From Gyrodactylus bullatarudis (taxonomy: Eukaryota > Platyhelminthes > Monogenea > Gyrodactylidea > Gyrodactylidae): DNA of 64,000 nt. Positions 25,101 to 37,139 of the stretch are shown one piece after another. Position 1 is the stretch's first letter; each line of letters begins with the position of its first letter. The stretch spans positions 186,001-250,000 of the forward strand of contig SSNU01000114.1 of NCBI GenBank assembly GCA_012064415.1, written 5' to 3'. Under the pieces are notes generated by a model. That model was not told the origin of the DNA and made no database searches. It was given only the letters and a program-made list of their open reading frames with translations. The position numbers and the translations under genes are program-made.

Positions 25101-25173
25101 TTGGGTCATTTATGCTACATGATTTTGACGAAGCCAACAAGAGACTGAGTCCAAAGAGAAAAATTTGCAACAT
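22140..25173 (-). CDS. Cholinesterase-type carboxylesterase (type-B), six exons
   Basis: My exon model on the minus strand is 25173-24880, 24550-24290, 24217-23967, 23841-23400, 22937-22624 and 22563-22140. All junctions are GT-AG with matching phases, giving 661 aa. Residues 1-17 form a signal peptide. The alpha/beta-hydrolase triad is intact: S222 in GESAG, E351 in NKNEAS and H476 in MHGYE. Also visible are the GGGF oxyanion loop (140-143), a C89-C116 loop, a probable C437-C622 pair and W106, matching the choline-binding tryptophan of acetylcholinesterase. N144 replaces a gorge tyrosine found in acetylcholinesterase, so substrate preference may differ. A Thr/Ser-rich insert (about 550-570) and a hydrophobic last ~23 residues suggest a membrane or GPI-type anchor. 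It is likely a secreted or surface-bound ester hydrolase; whether it cleaves acetylcholine is uncertain. Intron 5 is only 60 bp. Confidence 0.9.
22985..23255. repeat. Dispersed repeat, family F, in esterase intron 4
   Basis: The segment ending GTCTACTTGTAAGCGACCGA then TCAAAATC recurs inverted at about 37140-37330. Further shared words include TTTAGTTTTCCGT, AAGTGT and CAGAGAGGT in the same order. No coding potential or end structure could be defined. Confidence 0.55.
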
Positions 25174-27580
25174 TAAGAGAGGGATTATGCCAGGGAATAC
25201 TCAGAGAATTGCATTGCCCATCTCAAATGAATGGAGATGGGAATATTATTGGTCGTTCACTTGATTGGTTAATACTTTTGATATATTTTTTTGTTTTTAT
25301 CACATCTACTATAAAGTAACTATGTTATCATTATTTATTTAATTTTAAATCAGGTATTATATCGAATTAAAAACCTTTTTCAAGACTTTTAGATCCTACG
25401 CATGTAAGTTCGTTAATGTGTTTCAATAGTTCAACAAAAAATGAAATTTATTTTTCTTGAATCATAACTATGAATCAGACTTTGTATGTGTCTTAGCAAC
25501 GCTAATTGAAAGAAAAATTTAAATAATATTCTTGAAGTGAATTTCTTGATCACTCTTTCTTTGATAAAATGAATTTGCATTGAAATTTCTAAATTAATAA
25601 CTTTCAAAGCTGTTTTTGAACTCTACATAACAGAAATGTACTCAAGTTTATCAAAGGAATTGATGAAAAAAGTGATAATATTGCAGAATTTCAGTAAATT
25701 ATGCCTCATTGCTAATTACTCAGCGTATCACTTTTACTTATTCCCTCATAAAAATTAAATTCTACGTCGATTGGTGTATGAATGGGCGGGTGAAACAGGA
25801 AAGATCATGAATGTATTGAAAAAAATTTCCAAAATTTGGATGTAAATTAGTGTTTTCAGATCGGCTCACTGTTTCAAATACAGATCAAATTTCAGAATTT
25901 TCTGTTCTTTCGATCAAGAGTCTTGATTCAAGACTACTCTCAGTTTCGTCAGACCTCATTTTGAGAAGTGGTTTTCAAATAGATTTTCAATTCATTACTC
26001 CCTTGACACTTTGTTTTTCTCTAAGCGTAAAGTTCGAATACACAGTCATATTACATGAGGTTTATTCACTTTTTAAATTTTAAGCTAACTAAACTTTAGT
26101 TGTGCACACTGTTCTTTATCTTTATCTAAGCTGACATTGGCTTGATTACACACGACAATAAAAAACTTCATCATTCAAATTGTAAGCTTCCTCCTGTTAC
26201 TTACGGAACAGTGATAAATTATGCATAGGTAATGCAATTATTTTGTTTTAACAAAATTTATTTCAAAATTATAATGTTTATGACAGGTTAACGAGATATA
26301 CCCCCACCCATGCTGAATATGTATGAACATTTGGAAGATGTAAATTTTCGATATGCGTAGGATTGTTTTTCTTTCTTTCTATTTTTCTTGAAGAATCTAC
26401 ATTGTAGATGTTATTTAGGGAAGAGTTATTTATGCATCTTTCTTATATTATACTACTTAGTTAGGGAAATTTTTTTGATTTAATGCAACTTTCATTACAC
26501 CATGGATTTCTCTGAATAAAGAGTTTTAAGGCAATGTAAGAACATTTTTTAATTACACATCAAATAAGGTTTATTTTTTTAAAGGTTGGTTGATCAGTAA
26601 TAACTAAAAAGTTTTGTCCTTTTTATTTTAACCCTGAAAATAGGATATTTTCTCCTGATTGAAAACTCATTCAATGAATTTTATTCTTCAAAGAAAACAC
26701 TGTCTTAAATTCTGTTTTAGCCATTTGCAAAGAAGAAATTTACTTTCACATAAAAGCCTTTATTAAATATCAAAAAAAGCACTTGGAATACGTCATGTTT
26801 CTTTGTTCAAATCAGTTTCTTCAGGTTTATCAGGGCTAAAATATGAAATTTTCAAAAACCCAGTCCTATTACTTGTTGAGGTCAGCTAAAAACTATCCTT
26901 AGTCTCATATGAGTTTCTTTTAGTCATTATTGGGTGAATGAACTTTAAAAAAAATTCTGTTCAAATTTTATCTTGGACAATTTATCCAGATTAGAGTTCT
27001 GATAAAAATAACTCGGAATATCGAACTAGGAAGAAAATATGCCATAAAGTAAGGGTCTCTATCAAATTTATCTCCTTTACAATTTAGATGATAATACAGT
27101 ACATTTATTTATAAACACTTACCGGTCACTAACAATGTAAATTTGATAAATTGTTGATATTTTTCCTTACAAATTGTAAGTTTAAATCAAATAGAACGAA
27201 CTTAGTCGATTGAAATCCATTTCGTTGAAGTTAGATTTTTCATATCTCCCAATTTCTAGCTTTGTTTAGAATCTGATTAAGCTCAGTTTCAAGAGATAAT
27301 ATTTATATGATATATATATGAGAAATCGGGCAAATCTATAGAACATTTGCCTCCTCTTGTTTTGCAGTAATTTTTCTGAATAACATAGAGACTAAGGGCT
27401 TTTTAACATCGATGAAATGAAAACGAATCCATTGCGGTGATAATCAATTTCTAATTAAATATTAAAATAGAATTAATATTCATTCTGAAAAAAAGCATCG
27501 CACTGAGAAATCCATCTCTAATACGCTCGTTAGTGATCTAACTTTTGGATCAGACCCTTCAGTTATCGTGTCCAACGATT
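25174..27580. other. Esterase upstream region and AT-rich intergenic DNA
   Basis: The first few hundred bases must hold the esterase promoter, but I cannot place a TATA box or transcription start. Beyond that I see no gene or repeat boundary. Confidence 0.4.
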
Positions 27581-28075
27581 AGGATATGATGTTGGGAATC
27601 TATGATCTTTACAAGAATGTCAATGTTTTATATCAGGAATTCGGATTTAGATCATGCTTGCATTTCCTATCATCTCTCTATAGAAAAACGAATTTTACAA
27701 TAATGGTCCACTTTCTGACGTTGGGTTTAGGTTTTAGGTGGTTAAGTCGTAAGAATTCATTGAAAATTCATTTTTAAAATACAGGATTTTCAAATATGAA
27801 TGAAATACCTCGGTACCAAATGTACCGCTTAAAATTGATAGAACTAGGTAAAAAATTAGGTTTAAAAATTTCTATCTAGCATAATATTGAAAATAAACTC
27901 GATTTCTATTTTTATGATCTTTGATCTGAAAATCTTTATTGATATGAATGTAGGAGGGCAGTCAAAAGGGGTTTTCCAGGATCATATTTCGAGGTTTAAT
28001 TTCCTTCAGGCTAGATTTCCCAATGGAAGGTTCAAACGAATTCCATACTCTCCTAGTAAGATATCTTTACGATGA
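27581..28075. repeat. Diverged copy of palindromic family A
   Basis: It begins GATATGATGTTGGGAATCTATGATCTTTAC, a clear family A tip (bases given in two overlapping words: GATATGATGTTGGGAAT and TCTATGATCTTTAC). It contains the inner words AATCTTTATTGATATGAATG and TCAAAAGGGGTTTTCCAGGA. It is heavily mutated, and the right tip is not recognisable. Confidence 0.5.
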
Positions 28076-29550
28076 ATTATAAAAATAATGAACTGCTTAT
28101 ACCTAATTCCAGTGGGTATGTTAGTTCTAAACAATAAATACTAAATACATTATGAAGATATGATAATATTAGTCACATTCCTAAATGGCTCCTGGATTGA
28201 TAAAAACTATTCCCAACTTAATTGCCAGTTGATGAACTTTAGAAATGTATCATTTTATGGATCTAATAAAATTATCATACGTAATTTAATGGGAGAATAT
28301 TGTTATCCTTAAAAGTTCATTTCAAGAGTTAGAAATTAGGGTGGGATCATGAAAAGGTCAACTCCTCCCCTTTTTTTGAATACTCCATATAGTGCATTAA
28401 AATTCAAGATTCAAAGATAAATGGGGCGATACATCGCTAACTTGTGTGCAATTTAGAAATTGTAGGCATCAAATAACCGCAGTCTAATACTCATCATTTA
28501 CTTCTGCACCAGTTTTGATGCTTGAGAAAGCACACACCCTGTTTTTGACTCTTGAAACAGTTTTTTCTTACCAAGCTCTGTGGTAAAGAAATGAATTCGA
28601 AAGGATTTTCAGCCAAGGAATTCTAATTGATTTTTAATTAGGTCGTGTAGATGTAAAGCTGTAATTACTTAGCGTACGCTAGACTGAGTCCATAATTTTT
28701 TAAGGTTGAAAATTAAAAAATCTAATTCAGTTCATAGATTAAGAATTTTTAGGTCTTGTAACACTACCATGTTCATTATAGGCTATAATTTATAGCTTTG
28801 AGCACATTTGTCTCTAACTAACCATATCCATACTTATAAGTAAGGATATGGAAAATAAAATATAATTAAACAGGAGAGTTATTCTTGAATTAACTTGAAG
28901 TGTTCAAAAATTTCGAAAATCCAATTTAAAACCCAATAAAAAGGTTTTTGTTTAGAATTAGGCTTCTAATCTTCCAGACCATTTTACAGTGTTATTTCTT
29001 ATTCATTACACAGTTATTTATCACGATCTCTTGGGTTTCATACCAAGATATCTCAAAAATCGTAAAAATTGATTATAAACTTTATTCTAAACATGAGGGG
29101 AATTTTAAGGCATAAACTGATTAACAAGATGGTTAAAAATTTCATTATTTCGATCTTTACCCCTTTTTATACAGTTTATGAGTAGTTAATGTACAAAAAG
29201 ACAAATTTTATACACAAAACTTTTAAAATTGATTCTGGAAATTCGAAATAGCTAGAATGCTTTTCTTCAGATTTTGTTCTATAGATGAACTTAGTTATTT
29301 TCAGAGTTGATTTAATTCAGAAAGAGTATTAAATATAGCCTATTCATGGGTATCCTCATGTGAATCAAACCTTGAAACTCTCAAAAGCTTCAGGAAACAT
29401 GCAAGAAAAAAACTTATCGAGTTTTCTTAATTTACGTATTCCCTTTAGTATGAATGTGAATTGGAATCTTTTGGTTTTCTGGAGCGACCATCTCTAGTGT
29501 ACGCTAACATAGTCTTTGTGGATTGAGTGTAATCTATATAATTAAAAAAT

Positions 29551-29746
29551 AGGGAAATTTACACTTGCAGTATCATTTTTTTCGTTTATTTCATTTACAG
29601 TATAATAGATCGATGTTTTTTTTTATTTTCTTCATCAGTATCAAAAGATGAAATAATTCCAGAGACAGTATAATAGACCAATATATCCTTTCACTTTCAG
29701 TATCAATGACAATGAAAATTTACTGACACAGTATAATTTCACGTTT
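29551..29746. repeat. Family D arm
   Basis: It starts AGGGAAATTTACACTTGCAG, identical to the ends of the 14240-14619 element. The arm contains six CAGTAT-type words alternating between CAGTATCA and ACAGTATAAT. No matching right arm is found nearby, so this is a one-ended remnant. Confidence 0.7.
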
Positions 29747-30295
29747 TTTTTCAAAAAATTTATCATACTACTTATATTTTTCCAATCTTAACTTGGCAAT
29801 ATTTTGCAATTTTAAAATTAGTTATATCAACTCTAGCCTAGCCAACTCAATAAAATTTGAAGCTATTTTTTATTTGGTAGATTAAAAAAAATTATATTCC
29901 TTTATTGATACACTACGAAAAGTTTTTTTGCTGCTTGAATTTCTCATTATGCATAAAGTTTTCTACGAAATTTTTTGATTTTAAAATTGCAAAAAAAAAA
30001 CCAAGTTAAAATTGGAAAAAATAAAAGTTGATTTTGTGAGCTTATAGACGCCTAAACTAATCAACTGATTATAATGAATTTTAAACAGTGGTAGATAACC
30101 CCACGGACCATGTTCGTACCCAAAAAAATCTTTGTCTTCAGTTAAGCCGTAATCTCGATCAGAGCCGTAAAAGTGTCTGACCAATCAAATGGCTCCTTTT
30201 CTGTTAACACGTAAGCTTGCTTCTCATTGGCCCAATATAAGTGTGCATTTCATAAACTTTTTTCCTCTTCATAGATAACATAAACTAAATTAAAC

Positions 30296-30826
30296 CTACT
30301 AGCTAGGTCTGGTCACTGGTTATTACTATATCCTTGTGAATCTAACTTGATGGAGATTGTCTTCTCATACCTAGACGTTAGAGTTCGGATAAGCAAGTGT
30401 CAATTCCATAAGAGAGTCAAATAATATTCAACTCACGGTGGCAGTAGGAGTAGGACTCGTCAGTACACCATAGCCTAGATTCGAACCCGGGTCTTGAGGC
30501 AACGCTTCTAACCACTAGGCCAGAACCTCACTCAACACTCCCATAGTATTGACACCACCTACACACTGGTTTTTTTGAATAAGCACAAAGTTGAAATTAC
30601 ATTGTTTTTAGACATTAAACCTACTAGCTAGGTCTGGTCACTGGTTATTACTATATCCTTGTGAATCTAACTTGATGTAGATCCGAACTCTAACGTCTAG
30701 GTGTGAGAAGACAATCTCCATCAAGTTAGAGTTCATATGGATATAGTAATTACCAGTGACCACACTTTGCTAGTAGGTTAATTGTCTAAAAACAATGTAA
30801 TTTCAACTTTGTGCTTATTCAAAATA
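30296..30826. repeat. Hairpin repeat with a duplicated arm
   Basis: The arm ACCTACTAGCTAGGTCTGGT/CACTGGTTATTACTATATCC occurs at about 30296 and again, same orientation, at about 30620. Its inverted copy lies at 30690-30775. The flanks TTGAATAAGCACAAAGTTGA (30574) and its inverse (to 30826) extend the inverted repeat to about 125 bp per arm. The apex contains GAACTCTAACGTCTAGGTGT. Confidence 0.75.
30440..30560 (-). repeat. tRNA-derived SINE-like unit
   Basis: On the minus strand the segment from about 30535 reads GAGGTTCTGGCCTAGTGGTT, then AGAAGCGTTGCC, then CCCGGGTTCGAATC. TGGCCTAGTGG fits an RNA polymerase III A box and GGTTCGAATC fits a B box. The A-to-B spacing is shorter than in a normal tRNA and no acceptor stem pairs, so a functional tRNA is unlikely. 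It sits between the two direct copies of the hairpin arm. The 3' tail and target duplication could not be fixed. Confidence 0.6.
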
Positions 30827-31376
30827 AACTAAATTATTTCTAGTAATTTTAGATAGCCCTGCTTAGCGGGTTCGGATCAGCTAGTTTGTAATTAAAGGGT
30901 TTAATTATCAAAAAAGTCAAGATGACAAATTAATTTCTCCATTCAAAATTCTGATTTTATTTTTAATTTTATTGATTCATACAAATGAGTTCAATAGGTT
31001 TTAGTAGAATAGATCGAATCAGGAGAAATTTCTCTACAAATTGTGACCAGAAATGGAAAAAATGAAAAAAATTGTCAAAAAGATTATTTTTAAAAATACA
31101 AAAAGTACTAACTAGTTAGTTGAGAAAACAAAATACAGCCAAGTACAGAGTAGAGAAAAAATATTATCCTCAAATTTCATTGGTCTATATAATCCTCTAA
31201 TTTTATTGGTCAGGCAGAAAAGTTAAGAAAGGTACAAGTAAGGTTGAAATTTTGGGGCAGAGTTATCTCGAGGCGTTATCTATGTAAATGACTGTACTTG
31301 TCCTGCTCAAGTAAAAATAATTTCAAGAGTCAATAACAGGGTCTGTGCTTTCTTAAGCACTAAAACTGGGTAAGAA

Positions 31377-32810
31377 GTGTAGATTCAAATAAAAAAGTAA
31401 GCTTTTTATAAATGATAAAAGCCACTTGTATGAAAGGATACGTAGATAACTATAATTATCTTTTCAAATTTCTTTCTTAAAAGAACCAGAATTTAATGCT
31501 AAAAAATGGAATTTTTGCTAATTTTAATCGTGGTTGGAAAAACTCGTTAAGACTTTAAATTTGAAGAAGTCAAGTACCATGGATAATTTTTTACAGAAAA
31601 AATAGGATATTTTTCCGTAAAGGAACCATAATTTATCACATTTAATAGCTATAGAACAAACATAGAACATTCTTTTTCGTATAAATTTCTTGGTAAATTA
31701 ATTTTTATTTTGCTAAAACATTGATAATGAATGATAAATATTTTGGAATTATTTGGTACTTTTACTGATCGCTCTGCTGATAGAAAAATCAGTGAATTAA
31801 TTCAAGAAAAGAAAGCCATTCCTCAAATCGAAATGTATAATAAGAACAAGAGTTTATCTCATATCTGGCTCCAATCAGATCAGTCAACATTAGTCATAAC
31901 GATGATTCTCATTTCTTCTGTCAAATTTTCTTCAAAAAAGACAAAGAAGCACAGAAAATATTGATACAAAAGAGGAATAGATGGGCAAGCAGGAAGTCAA
32001 CTCAAAATAAGAAATAAAAGACAATAAAAATTGTTTAGGTCACTTTTTGATCTCTACACAGAGAACATATTGTAACATGCTCCAATTGAATGATTTGGTA
32101 TTGGAACTAATACGAAGCGTCAGTTAATAGATCTCATTTGATCTATTCTTATTCTAGCTAGCTGTTACAGAATTAAAGTTCAGTGAAGATTCATATCTCA
32201 GATTAAATAGCAACAACAGGTTTCTTAATAAAAAAAAGGACATAAATGTATCAAGTCTTTGTCAATGATACAGATGATGACCTGATACATTTAAGAAGAG
32301 TTGGAAAAAACTAAAGAAAAATTACACTCATTAATTGACCGCTCCCCTATTGGAGTGGAAGGGTTTGCACTTTGGAATTTGCCTGCTTATTAAATTTCAA
32401 AGAGTTTATCCAGAATCTTGTCCATTTAAAATATTCTCCCTTTGATTAAGAGAAATAAATTTTTATGCGTACCTCTAATTTTTCTTTAACATTAAGATTA
32501 ACCTCACTCTTGAATAATGGATGAATGGCCAACAGTTCAGTATATATATCTCATACAGATTGAACAGATGTCCATAAAAAGGGTTATTTGTGATAAACAG
32601 GCCTTAATAATTATCCTATTCTATTGACAAATTTTCAGATCATCTACTAGCCTCAATGAACCCGGGGTGAAAAAATACAATTTTCGTCACTATTAACGAT
32701 CTGGCTTGTATTCGATACGCTGATTACGAATCAAACATTAATTTGAAAAAATAAATTTTTGTTCAGAAGTTATCATTCGAAAAAATCTCTCAAACTTTAG
32801 TGAATAAGTT
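31377..32810. other. AT-rich stretch, nothing identified
   Basis: Only composition-driven open frames were seen. No repeat ends could be supported. Confidence 0.45.
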
Positions 32811-33245
32811 GGTTGATATGAAGTTGGGAATCTATGATTTTTACAGATTTTGAATTATCGAAATTTCATTGACTTTCAAGTAGTGAAAATGATCAAACAA
32901 ACGAATTTTAGCTCCCATAATAAGGCTGTGCATCAGATAAGATTCAGTTTAATTCATTTTCTTGTCTAATCTTGATTCTGAAAAACCTTTTTTGATCAAC
33001 CTTCAACTTTCAAATCAATAAAAAATTTTCAGTTCAAAGTTCTAAAAATGGGATTTTGGCGCTAAAAATTACCATATTTTTCAAAAAAAGAATTTTTTTT
33101 CAGAATTTTTTTCTTCAAATGGTAAAAGTGGGTAGCATGAGTAGGATTTCAAAAAATAATCCAAAATTTTTTCTCGTAGTAAAATTCTTTGAAAAATGGT
33201 GGCGCGAATTTGAAAATTTGACAACTTTAATTAAAATTATGCATA
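32811..33245. repeat. Partial palindromic family A copy
   Basis: It starts GGTTGATATGAAGTTGGGAA, then contains TTGACTTTCAAGTAGTGAAA and, inverted relative to a left arm, TTCTAAAAATGGGATTTTGG. The left arm is almost absent: the tip is joined directly to the centre. The right end fades after about 33160. Confidence 0.65.
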
Positions 33246-34652
33246 TCTAAATAAAATTAAGAACATAAGGTTCAAACGGAAACTTTTCTCTCTCTTTCAT
33301 TTTCCATCAAATGAACGCATAAATTCGAAAAGTTAAAAATTTAGTATTACCGTAATGATTATGTTATTTTTACGAAAAAAATCAACTTTCATGAAGAAAA
33401 TCTGATTTTAGCATTGAGTAAATTGAGCCCAACACTTCACTCTGAATAGAGCCTTTCAATTTTAATTTAACGAGAATGATATTATGAGTCATCCATTTAT
33501 GTTTTACGAATTCAAATCGAAAGTAAAAGATTCTTATTTAGTAAATAACCTTCACTTGAATTCAAGTTCTCGTGAGAAAAATTACTCTCATCAGGATTTC
33601 TTGATAAATATTTGCTCAGATAAGAATTCTAATCTCTATCTAATCACTAGACTACTACAAATAATTGACAGTTTTACTTTAAAACGTTAAGAAGCAATAG
33701 AACCCTTTAACTTAATAAACTTTAAGTTTTCTTGGAACTTCCAGGTTGGAACGATTGGTAGGCTTTAGATACTTGGAAATGCTGCTATAAATCACTATTT
33801 CGATCACTTTTTTGAAGTTTAATGTCTGAGAATTTGTGAAGAATCAAAAATATAATTCGTCATTTTTAGTTAAAATATCTTTATCTGGCCTTTAAAGTCT
33901 TAAAATCAACGAATTTTTGATCTTTTTGGATTCATTTTGATTTCCCGCCTTAAATAATGACTAATAGTAAAAACTGATTTGATTTTTGAATGAATTTCGA
34001 CTCTTTATACGTCTTATTTTCTGATATCTATGAGTTTCGCAGTGCACTGTACCTGAATGAAATCAAATATTTTAATTAAAAAAACTATCTTAGTACTACT
34101 CATAATGTTGCAAAACATGAGAAAATATCTTTGTAATATCTTCACTTAGAACAATGCTTTTCTTTTGTGAGAAAAAAAACTGACTAATTTTTATACCGCC
34201 GTCAGTGAAAAACTTGCTATCGCTCTCTTTCTTGTATTTATTTATTCACTGGGAATTAGGCATACGAATTTTTTTAATAACAAAATGCTTAGTCTTGCAA
34301 GTTATTCGATAGTGTAAGATATTTCGAGTTATGTTCAAATTAAAAAAAAATTAATATTTCTTGGATGGTGATTTCATTTTTACACATTCGATAGCAAAAC
34401 ACAATATGACTACTTACAATTGAATTTTTTTATTCTTGATTGTTTGAACATACTTTTTATTTCAAAAATGATTGAATAATTATAATTTAAACAAAATAAC
34501 ATACCATTAGAATCCTCTCTAATACAAATAAAGGCTACGATCTCAGAAATTCCTGTTATGAAGACAACTTTCTGACTCATCCCTTTAGACTCTTGATTCT
34601 GACAATCTTAACGATCTTAGAATGAATTGATGGATTCATCTATAATTAGTAA
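33246..34652. other. AT-rich stretch, nothing identified
   Basis: No gene or repeat boundary could be supported. Confidence 0.45.
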
Positions 34653-34868
34653 GGGGTATTTGCAAAACTAGTAAGTCCAAGGGGTGTTTATTCAGAATTA
34701 GTATGTTTTTAAATTGAAAAATCAAATCTAGTAAGTGCATATAAGAGTAATTTCAGATTTAGTATATCCTTGAGTTTTGTTTTCAAATTTATTATGTTTT
34801 TGCTCACAATTAGTATGAATTACCAGATTTTATTCATAAATAATCTGTTTTGTTTTCAAACCTAGTAT
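34653..34868 (+). repeat. Solo MULE terminal repeat
   Basis: GGGGTATTTGCAAAACTAGT and the following ~210 bp match the left terminal repeat of the MULE at 41361-43568, including the repeated TTAGTATG-type words. It also has the TTAAATTGAAAAATCAAATC block that the intact element keeps only in its right arm. No internal region or opposite arm follows, so it is a remnant left by deletion or a truncated MITE. Confidence 0.8.
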
Positions 34869-35206
34869 TCAAAATTCAAAAGTTGGAAAATCGCTAAATA
34901 TACATTTCTTAAAGGATCATCAGTAGTGTCACTTTAAAAATGATAGAATTTTATAAAGTCAATGAATATAATAATTTAGAAATTCTCAAAGAAATAGTTA
35001 AAGATTAAGATACAGAATAAGATGTGAGCTAAAAAAAAACACCAAAACTCTCAAATAAATAGCAGAAATGAAGAGAAAAGTGAAAGAGAAAAAATAACCT
35101 AGTATATTTTATTTTTCTACTGTGATCTTACTTTAACAGCGTTTTTCCCTTTGTTTTAAGGAGAGCGTGGAACGAATTCAGTAGCTGGAACTAAGGTTTC
35201 TACAAA

Positions 35207-35760
35207 TAATTAATATGAAGATGGGAATTTATGATTTTTACAAAATTATAAATCTTTTCATCAAGAAATCGAACTTGATCAAGATTTTTTGGAATCTAGA
35301 TCGTAGGTTCCACTTTCAGGATCCGAAGAAAAATATTTTGAAAAAAACAAATTTTAAGAAAGCATATTTCAAAACTAGCGATGCCGCCGAACTTTGAGTT
35401 GATAATTTTTTTGATATTAAAGTGAGAGAGTGATCAAAAGTTGGTTCATGATTAGTCAAAGAAATCAAATATGCTGATTCAGACTTTGAGAATCCGCCCA
35501 TCTTCGTGTGAGAATCAGATTTCGATTTTTTGAACACTTTCACTACTTGAAAATCGATGAAATTTTGATGATTCAAGATCCCTGGAAATTGGCGAGTCCA
35601 TTGAAATTTTTATCGTCATAATCGGTTTCTTTGACTAATCAACTTTTGATCACTCTCTCACTATTAAATCAACAACAATTATCAACGCAAAGTTCGAAAA
35701 AATGGGATTTCGGTGGCATCGCTAGTTTTGAAATATGCTATAACTTTCTTACAATTTGAT
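35207..35760. repeat. Palindromic family A copy, truncated right arm
   Basis: The left arm starts ATTAATATGAAGATGGGAAT and matches the 19048 copy through GGAATCTAGATC and GAGAGAGTGATCAAAAGTTG. The inverse ACTTTTGATCACTCTCTCAC is at about 35643, and similarity stops near 35760, before the right tip. Confidence 0.75.
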
Positions 35761-37139
35761 TTTTTTCAAAATTTGAGAAAATTGATACCTAGGTATGGTA
35801 AAAATAAAGAGAAAAAATTAAAAATTAGAACTAGCCTATCTTCGGCCAAAATAAAACCCAAATTCTTACAAGCAACCATTAACAAATTCCATGTTTCGCG
35901 GAAATCTAGAATTAGATTTTATGAATAAATTTGTTTGAATATAAACGAAATACTTTTACCGTAAATTCGAAATAAAATCTTACAATTTCAACAGGAAAGA
36001 GATTATGATTTTTCTACTCGGTAGTAGTTTTGATAAAAATTAATTACATTTAATTGTATTTATTTGATTATAAAATCTTGTGAAAGCGCTGATTAGCAAT
36101 TTTTACAAATCTAGTCTTACTGATCCCAATCCATTTATGATTAATAATAAAATTTCTCAAGATATATTCGAATTAATTATCGAGAAATGGGACTTGGATC
36201 TGGAATTGAAAAAGTTTCAACATAGCGTGAGAAAATTGTAGGGTTCAGGTTTAAAATTACTTCTAAATCATCAAGAAAAGGATCCGTGGCTTCATTTTCT
36301 TCATTTATGAATTCAATGTTCTAAAGAAATAAAAAAATATTGATATGAAATAAGAAACTGGCATGAATAAGATTAAAATCAGGGAATTCAGTTAGCTAAA
36401 AATTATCAGAAGCAGAATTTTCTAATACCACGGTGAACTGAGGATCAAGAATTTGAGGACCTCAAATAGACAGAAAAATAATTCTTAAAATTCAGGATCG
36501 ATTTCTAATGATTTAGGATTAATTTGATATAACCCAAGTTAAAAATCGGAAATTTGAAAAATCTACCTTTAATTATCATGTGGTGTCTTTGTCGGTTCAA
36601 TTTCTCTGTTAGTTCAAAGGATAATCTAATCATCTCTTTTTTTATTCATGATAATAATGATGGTGGCGGGGGTGGGGGTGGAAAACTTGCAATTTCTGCT
36701 GGTATTACTACAAAATCCATTTGCTCTCCTACTCAATGAAAAATACTACTCATCGATTGTATTACAATACTGGATGTTATAACAGTTATACAGGTATATC
36801 CAGAGTACTAATTAACTAATTAAAAAGATTACACTATAGAGGATGAGTGAACTGCTCATTCATTGTTGTTTTGCAGTTGTATGGGTGCTACTCACTCAAC
36901 TGAAAGTATCTCACTCTTATTCTGAGTCAAAAACTATTGACATGGAATGATCCTATTCAATGATCATGGACCTTTTGTTATCTCTATTGTGAGTACAATA
37001 TCTGTTTCGTTTATTCCTAGTCGATATTATTTTTCTTGTTCTATCATTCTCTTATGATGATAATTCAGTAAATGAAAAAATATTGAGGTTTCTTTATTTA
37101 GTTTTTAGATTACGGAAATCTGACCTCTTTCATCTTCAC
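35761..37139. other. Intergenic stretch with a G-rich run
   Basis: A GGTGGCGGGGGTGGGGGTGG run at about 36661-36680 is out of character for this AT-rich DNA and could form a G-quadruplex. No gene was seen. Confidence 0.4.

Larger units (their letters stand above)
28502..31376. repeat. Large foldback element, family B, loaded with later insertions
   Basis: The left end (ACTTCTGCACCAGTTTTGAT, GAGAAAGCACACACCCTG, GACTCTTGAAA) is matched inverted at the right end (AGAGTCAATAACAGGGTCTG up to about 31376). The right arm also carries the family B inner block at 30993-31115 (GATCGAATCAGGAGAAATTT, CTCTACAA). The arms are much more diverged than in the 14889-15656 copy, so this is an older member. The ~2.4 kb between the arms includes a family D segment, a hairpin repeat and a SINE-like unit. 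Confidence 0.65.

Noticed and set aside
30470..30535. A functional tRNA gene
   Set aside because: A- and B-box words are present but spacing is short and no acceptor stem or anticodon arm folds convincingly; a SINE head fits better.
35215..35397. Small frames beginning MKMGIYDFYK or MLGIYDLYK-like at several places
   Set aside because: They are translations of the tip of palindromic family A, not genes.
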